Shown one piece after another: positions 59,594-64,000 of a stretch of DNA of 64,000 nucleotides. Source of the DNA: Pseudomonas baltica. Its GTDB lineage: Bacteria; Pseudomonadota; Gammaproteobacteria; Pseudomonadales; Pseudomonadaceae. Under the pieces are notes generated by a model. That model was not told the origin of the DNA and did no database searches. It worked only from the letters and a program-made list of their open reading frames with translations. The translations under genes were made by a program, and so were the position numbers. Within the stretch, counting starts at the first letter, position 1. Every line of letters begins with the position of its first letter. The stretch lies in NCBI RefSeq assembly GCF_031880315.1, contig NZ_CP134771.1, forward strand, positions 1 to 64,000, given 5' to 3'.

Positions 59594-60823
59594 TCAGGCC
59601 GCTACCGCTTTGAGAGGTACCGCCTCATCCGCCAGTTGTTCAGCACTCACGCCATTGCCACCGTTGCCGATCAGCCGCCTGGCGTGCTGAAACTCCGCCG
59701 GCCGGTTGACCGCATCCACGGCAATGACCTGCCCTGCGCGCAGGTAGAACATCAAAAAACTATCGGTCGCCAGCGTACCGCGCAGCACCACCTGGTCATG
59801 GCCTTCGCACAAGCCCGCCATCTGCAGCTTGAGATGGTATTGATCGGACCAGACCCACGGCACGATGCGATGGGCGACTGGCTTGCCGCACAACCAGCTG
59901 GCCACCGCGCGTGCCTGTTCGACCGCGTTCTGCACCGACTCCAGGCGCAGGCGCCTGCCAGCAAACGCGTTGAAATGGTTGGCGCAATCACCGATGGCGA
60001 AAATCGACGGCACGCTGGTGCGGCCGAACTCGTCGATCAGAATACCGTTGCCCACCTCGATACCGGCATCGCGCGCCAACGCCACATCGGGCTCCAGACC
60101 AATGCCCACCAGCACCACGTCCGCCAGCCAGCTGGCACCCTGCCCTGCACATATCCGCAAGGCGGCGTCCGGCTCTTCGACGATGGCGCTCAGGCTGATG
60201 CCGGTGGTGATGGCCACGCCGGCGCGCGCATGCACCTGCTGGTAGTAGGCCGAGAGCTGCGGCGTGACGACACGCGCCAGCACCCGGTCAGCGCTCTCCA
60301 GCACTTGCACGTCGAGCCCTGCCTGCGCGGCGATGGCGGCCACTTCGAGGCCTACATAGCCGGCGCCGATGATCACCAGGCGCTGGCCGCGCTTGAAGTG
60401 TTCGCGTAGCCGTTGCACGTCGGCCATGCTCCGCAGCGTCATCACCCGTGGGTGCTCGGCGCCCGGCAGCTCTAGCCGGCGAGCACGACCGCCGGTGGCC
60501 AGCACCAGCGCGCCATACGTCAGCGTATCGCCCGTGTCGAGCCGGACCCTGGCGTGCTCGCGCTCGATACGCTGCACCCGGCTGCCCAGGCGCAGCTCGA
60601 TCCCGGCCTTGGCATACGCCGCCTGGCTGCGAATCAGCACCGCGTCGTCTTGCAGCGTGCCGGCCAGCAAGCCTTTGGACAGCGGCGGGCGGTGGTACGG
60701 CAGGCACGGCTCATCGCCGATCAACGTGATGGTCTCGCCATACCCTTGCTGGCGCAGGCTCACCGCCAGCTCCGCCGCCGCCTGGCCGGCACCGACGATC
60801 ACCACACCACCCGGCGCTAGCAT
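59594..60823 (-). CDS. NAD(P)H-dependent ferredoxin reductase (CamA-like)
   Basis: A 409-residue FAD enzyme of the putidaredoxin/rubredoxin reductase family. The FAD motif VVIVGAGQAAAELAVSLRQQGYGE is at the N-terminus, NAD(P) motif LVIIGAGYVGLEVAAIAAQAGLDVQVLES near 145, and the second FAD motif SIFAIGDCANHFNAF near 270. It passes electrons from NAD(P)H to the ferredoxin encoded just upstream. Start ATG 60823 overlaps the ferredoxin stop. It completes a class I P450 electron chain. Confidence 0.9.
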   Translation of the reverse strand: MLAPGGVVIVGAGQAAAELAVSLRQQGYGETITLIGDEPCLPYHRPPLSKGLLAGTLQDDAVLIRSQAAYAKAGIELRLGSRVQRIEREHARVRLDTGDTLTYGALVLATGGRARRLELPGAEHPRVMTLRSMADVQRLREHFKRGQRLVIIGAGYVGLEVAAIAAQAGLDVQVLESADRVLARVVTPQLSAYYQQVHARAGVAITTGISLSAIVEEPDAALRICAGQGASWLADVVLVGIGLEPDVALARDAGIEVGNGILIDEFGRTSVPSIFAIGDCANHFNAFAGRRLRLESVQNAVEQARAVASWLCGKPVAHRIVPWVWSDQYHLKLQMAGLCEGHDQVVLRGTLATDSFLMFYLRAGQVIAVDAVNRPAEFQHARRLIGNGGNGVSAEQLADEAVPLKAVAA

Positions 60824-61137
60824 TGGCTGGCCGGCAGTTGGAACTGCAAGCCCTCCATGGCCTCGGTGACAATCACCTGGCACGTCAGGCGGCTGGTGGC
60901 ACGCTGCTCCAGCACGCCGTCAAGCATCAGCGCCTCATCCTCGCTCGGAGGTGGCAGCAGGTCCCGCCAGGCCGGCACCACGTAGGCGTGGCAAGTGGCG
61001 CAGCTGCAGGCGCCGCCACAGTCGGCGAGCAGCCCCGGCACCATATTCTCCATCACCGCGTGCATCACCGACTCGCCGGCTTTGGCTTGCAGCTCATGAC
61101 GGGTGCCGTTGTGTTCGATCATTATTATTGTTGGCAT
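60817..61137 (-). CDS. [2Fe-2S] ferredoxin (putidaredoxin type)
   Basis: A 106-residue adrenodoxin/putidaredoxin-type ferredoxin. Cluster cysteines are Cys40, Cys46, Cys49 (DCGGACSCATCHAYV) and Cys86 (SRLTCQVIV). It carries electrons to the P450. Start ATG 61137; AACAATAATAAT (61132-61121) at codons 3-6 is a Crc-like A-rich motif. It is 34 bp downstream of the TetR gene. Confidence 0.92.
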   Translation of the reverse strand: MPTIIMIEHNGTRHELQAKAGESVMHAVMENMVPGLLADCGGACSCATCHAYVVPAWRDLLPPPSEDEALMLDGVLEQRATSRLTCQVIVTEAMEGLQFQLPASQC

Positions 61138-61171
61138 GGTGCGTTCATCCACAAGGTATGGTCGGGCGGTT

Positions 61172-61744
61172 TCAGCGGTACTGGTCGAGGATCAGCACGG
61201 GCAGCACAAAGTCGGCGATGTGCCGTCGCAGGCGTACCTCATCCCAGGGCCGAGCCGCCACCAGCGCCAGCAGCTCGCGCATGAACCACTCCAGCAACGT
61301 GTCGAGCTCAAGCCCGGGACGGGCCTGGGGTGACTGCACGATCAGCGCCAATACCGCGCGTGAACGCTGGCGGTAGCCGGTCTGGAACAGGGTATTGCCC
61401 AACGAGCCGGCGCCCTGCATCGCGTCATGCAGCCAGCGGCGTTCGGCCATGGCCAGGATGCCCAGCGCCAGGGCGTCTTCGATACGGGTGGCGAGGCTGC
61501 CCGCGCCCTTGAGGATCTGCTCGGCCTGCTCGGCGAAGGGCTCGGCGTCGGCGGCGACCATGGCGTCGAAGATGGCCTCCTTGTTGGCGAACTTGCGGTA
61601 GAGCGTGGCCCGCGACAAGCCTGCCTCGGTGGCGATGTCATCCACGGTGGTGGCTTCCAGGCCCAGGCGCTCGACGCAGGAGCCCGCGCTGTCGACCACC
61701 CGTTGCTGTACCCCGGCACCGCGTTTGCTTGTTGTCTCGTTCAT
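61172..61744 (-). CDS. TetR-family repressor
   Basis: A 190-residue TetR regulator with an N-terminal HTH (VVDSAGSCVERLGLEATTVDDIATEAGLSRATLYRKFANKEAIFDAMV) and a helical ligand-binding domain. It sits between P450 and ferredoxin genes on the same strand, so it probably autoregulates the cluster. The inverted repeats at 63131-63205 upstream of the P450 are candidate sites. GGAGATTCAG precedes the ATG. Confidence 0.88.
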   Translation of the reverse strand: MNETTSKRGAGVQQRVVDSAGSCVERLGLEATTVDDIATEAGLSRATLYRKFANKEAIFDAMVAADAEPFAEQAEQILKGAGSLATRIEDALALGILAMAERRWLHDAMQGAGSLGNTLFQTGYRQRSRAVLALIVQSPQARPGLELDTLLEWFMRELLALVAARPWDEVRLRRHIADFVLPVLILDQYR

Positions 61745-61768
61745 CTGAATCTCCACTGTGTGAATGCC

Positions 61769-63067
61769 TCAGGGCACGGCCCGGTGCATCGGGCAGCCGG
61801 GCGGCGGTGCGGCGGTTTCGGTGGCGTACAGCCGTGCGCGCGGGCTATTACCCGGTGCCGGAGCGGCGCTGAAATGCACGGGCATGTGCTTGATGCCGTT
61901 GGCGAAGTTGGAGCGCAAGCGCACCACGGGCCCGGCCAGGCGGATGTCGGGCAGACGCGTGACGATGGCCTCGAACATCGCCAGCAGTTCACTGCGTGCC
62001 AGCATCGAACCCAGGCATTGATGAATGCCGCCCTTGGCCCCGAAGGCGAGGTGATCCCGGGCGTTGCGGCGTTCGATATCGAAGCGATCGGGCGCCTCAA
62101 ACACCGCCTCGTCGCGGCTGCCGGAACAGTACCAGAGCACGACTTGATCGCCCGCCTTGATCAACTGCCCGTGCAGTTCGACATCGCTCAGTGCCTTGCG
62201 GCCGAAGCACAGCACGGGGGTGGCCCAGCGCAGCATCTCCTCGATGGCATTGGGCAGCAGCGACGGGTCGGCGCGCAGCTTGCGCATCTGCTCGGGGTGC
62301 TGGATCAGGGCCAGGGTGCCCTGCAGGATCAGCGTACGGGTGGTCTCGTTACCGGCGGTTGCCAGCAGCAGAAAGAAGCAACCCAGGTCGACGTCGCTGA
62401 GCATTTCGCCGTCTTCGCGGGCGGCGGCGATGGTGCTGAAGATATCGTCTTGAGGATTGGCTCGGCGCTGGCGACCCAGCTCGCTGGCATAGGCGAACAT
62501 CTGTTCGGCGGCGGTGCGCGGGTCCAGCAGCGCGGCTACTTGCGGGTCGCTGCTGCCCAGGGTGGCGTTGGCCCAGGTGAACAACTGGGCGCGCACCTCT
62601 TCGGGCACGTCGAGGATGTGCGCGACCACTTCGATCGGCACGTAGGCGGCGACATCGACCCAGTCGCATGCACCCTTCTCTATCACCTCGTCGATGATCG
62701 CAGCGGTCAGCACCTTGATCCGCTCGTTCAATTGCGCCACGGCCTTGGGCGTGAAAGCGCTCATGATGATGCGGCGCAAAAAGGCGTGCCGAGGCGGATC
62801 GGTCAGCACCAGGTTGTGATCGATGTCGCGCTGCAGGGTGAATTCCGGAATCGGCAGCGGCAACAGATTGGTGCGTGAGCTGAACACCTCGGGGTTTTTC
62901 TCGATGGCGACGATATCGGCATGCCGAGTGACGGCCCAGAAGCCGTCGTTGCCTGACCGAGGCACCCAGGTAACCGGCGCGTGAGCGCGCAGAAAAGCAA
63001 AATAGTCGTAGGGCACGCCGCCGACGAAGACGTCAGGGTCGGCCAGGTTTACAGCTCCGATCTTCAT
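61769..63067 (-). CDS. Cytochrome P450
   Basis: A 432-residue soluble class I P450. The I-helix motif is LLLATAGNETTR. The ExxR helix is EEMLRW, and the haem Cys351 is in AFGAKGGIHQCLGS. Spacing Phe-to-Cys is 9 rather than 7-8 residues. It should hydroxylate a hydrophobic substrate such as a terpenoid, steroid or fatty acid with electrons from the neighbouring ferredoxin. It is first gene of P450-TetR-ferredoxin-reductase. AGGA then AACAACAA (63074-63067) overlaps its ATG. Confidence 0.92.
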   Translation of the reverse strand: MKIGAVNLADPDVFVGGVPYDYFAFLRAHAPVTWVPRSGNDGFWAVTRHADIVAIEKNPEVFSSRTNLLPLPIPEFTLQRDIDHNLVLTDPPRHAFLRRIIMSAFTPKAVAQLNERIKVLTAAIIDEVIEKGACDWVDVAAYVPIEVVAHILDVPEEVRAQLFTWANATLGSSDPQVAALLDPRTAAEQMFAYASELGRQRRANPQDDIFSTIAAAREDGEMLSDVDLGCFFLLLATAGNETTRTLILQGTLALIQHPEQMRKLRADPSLLPNAIEEMLRWATPVLCFGRKALSDVELHGQLIKAGDQVVLWYCSGSRDEAVFEAPDRFDIERRNARDHLAFGAKGGIHQCLGSMLARSELLAMFEAIVTRLPDIRLAGPVVRLRSNFANGIKHMPVHFSAAPAPGNSPRARLYATETAAPPPGCPMHRAVP

Positions 63068-63361
63068 TGTTGTTGTCCTGCATCAGAGTGATGGGGCACA
63101 CAATGAGGAGCCTGCCGCTGCAAACGCGCAATGAGACAGAAACCGCATTGTGTCTCATAGAGTCTAACCAGAGTTTTATGAGACGCAAATAGAAATTTGT
63201 ATCTCTTTAGTTTTGCCGGGGTTGATCGGTCAGGCCGCTTGACAGCGCCGGACCACGAGGGGTAAGTTTATAACTGACTATATGACAGTTTTTTCGCATT
63301 TCGCTCGCTGTCGCCGTCAGCGCGACTGCTTCGCCCAACAAAAACAATGAGGGTAGTCCGA
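63067..63361. promoter_or_regulatory. Divergent P450/amidohydrolase control region
   Basis: Elements: AACAACAA (63074-63067, P450 strand) overlapping the P450 start; ATGAGACA (63131-63138) / TGTCTCAT (63151-63158); GAGAcgCAAAT (63180-63190) / ATTTGtaTCTC (63195-63205); CTGACTATATGACA (63274-63287), matching the folE element; and AACAAAAACAA (63337-63347) just before the amidohydrolase ribosome site. The inverted repeats fit TetR-type operators, and the A-rich motifs fit Crc/Hfq targets. Confidence 0.6.
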
Positions 63362-64000
63362 ATGGAAATGAATGATCTGATCCTGGTCAGTGTCGACGAT
63401 CACGTGATCGAACCGCCGACCCTGTTCGACCGTCACCTGCCGGCCAAATACCGTGACCAGGCCCCCAGGATGCACACCACCAAGAACGGCACCGAAGGCC
63501 AGGACTCTTGGATCTACGACGGCAAGGTCCTGCCCAACATCGCCTTGAACGCCGTGGTGGGTCGCCCGCCGGAGGAATACGGTGTCGAGCCCGCAGCCTA
63601 CAGCCAGATCCGCAAGGGCGCCTGGGACATCGCCTCGCGCATCGACGACATGAACGTCAACGGCGTGCTGGGCTCCATCTGCTTCCCGACCTTCCCGCAG
63701 TTCGCCGGCGTGCTGTTCATCGGCTCCAAAGACCCGGCCGCCGCCAAGGCGATCGTCAGCGCCTACAATGACTGGCACATCCATGAATGGGCCGGTTACG
63801 CGCCCGGGCGCATGATCCCCTTGGCGATCATGCCGCTTTGGGACATCGACGCCTGCGTTGCCGAAGCCAAGCGAGTCGCCGCCCTGGGCGTGCGCACCAT
63901 CACCTTCCCTGACGTGCCGGCCGCCAAAGGCCTGCCGAGCATTCATAGCGGCTACTGGGACCCACTGTGGGCGGTGTGCGAGGAACATCGCATCGTCGTC
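63362..64000 (+). CDS. Amidohydrolase-2 family protein (5' part, runs off window)
   Basis: The first 213 residues of an amidohydrolase_2 (ACMSD-like metal hydrolase/decarboxylase) protein. The N-terminal metal motif is VSVDDHVIEPPTLFDRHLP, followed by DMNVNGVLGSICFPTFPQFAGVLF and YNDWHIHEWAGYAPGRMIPLAIMPLWD. GAGGG about 8 nt upstream supports ATG 63362 (63368 possible). It is divergent from the P450 and shares a promoter motif with folE, so it likely acts in the same pathway. Similar proteins occur in steroid and aromatic degradation clusters. Confidence 0.82.
   Translation, partial: MEMNDLILVSVDDHVIEPPTLFDRHLPAKYRDQAPRMHTTKNGTEGQDSWIYDGKVLPNIALNAVVGRPPEEYGVEPAAYSQIRKGAWDIASRIDDMNVNGVLGSICFPTFPQFAGVLFIGSKDPAAAKAIVSAYNDWHIHEWAGYAPGRMIPLAIMPLWDIDACVAEAKRVAALGVRTITFPDVPAAKGLPSIHSGYWDPLWAVCEEHRIVV

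Overview
This window looks like chromosomal DNA of a Pseudomonas species of the fluorescens/putida type. The main evidence is the ptxS-kguEKT 2-ketogluconate block with canonical PtxS palindromes, a TTG-started bacteriophytochrome, Pseudomonas-style REP hairpins built on GTGGGAGCG, high-GC third-position codon use, and A-rich Crc/Hfq-type motifs at several translation starts. No rRNA, CRISPR array or intact prophage was seen.

Layout. 0-3.6 kb: a thymidylate-kinase-like P-loop protein, a TTG-started lipoprotein, a HipBA toxin-antitoxin pair with an inverted-repeat operator, and a small exported protein. 3.6-8.5 kb: orphan arnT, a HAD phosphatase, a YbaK-type deacylase and a LysR regulator. 8.5-14.7 kb: a double-cupin protein, pyruvate:quinone oxidoreductase PoxB, then a porin/exported VOC protein pair, and a DUF4142 protein. 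14.7-28.5 kb: a two-armed scavenging cluster. The minus arm reads TonB-dependent receptor, ABC permease, ATPase, binding protein, FAD amine oxidase, RidA. The plus arm reads D-2-hydroxyacid dehydrogenase, peroxiredoxin-like protein, LLM flavin monooxygenase, second TonB-dependent receptor. They diverge from an AT-rich control region and look like uptake plus oxidative breakdown of an amine- or sulfur-containing compound (inference).

28.6-36.5 kb: rlhA (23S rRNA hydroxylation), then the complete six-gene yjfI-J-K-L-M-C envelope module (PspA, DUF2491, DUF350, DUF1190 lipoprotein, ATP-grasp ligase-like). Here YjfI carries an extra N-terminal ribbon-helix-helix-like segment and the promoter holds two CATGTAAG elements. 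A lone sulfonate binding protein is divergent from it. 36.7-40.9 kb: a PL7 alginate lyase without signal peptide, the divergent qorB/HxlR pair with an operator between them, an unknown protein translationally coupled to HxlR, and a DUF1345 membrane protein. 40.9-45.3 kb: ptxS and kguE-kguK-kguT, without kguD after kguT. 45.3-53.2 kb: light/redox signalling, with bacteriophytochrome, response regulator and hybrid kinase in one operon, plus a separate PAS hybrid kinase.

53.2-64 kb: an accessory-looking stretch. It contains tRNA-Leu(UAA) and tRNA-Cys(GCA), AT-rich noncoding DNA, an intradiol dioxygenase pseudogene split by an IS1182-family element and two frameshifts, an Lrp fragment, and a catabolic cluster. 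That cluster is P450, TetR, 2Fe-2S ferredoxin and ferredoxin reductase, then folE and enoyl-CoA hydratase, with a divergent amidohydrolase that runs off the window. Shared palindromic elements and Crc-like motifs suggest the P450 cluster is one catabolic regulon under local TetR control and carbon catabolite repression.
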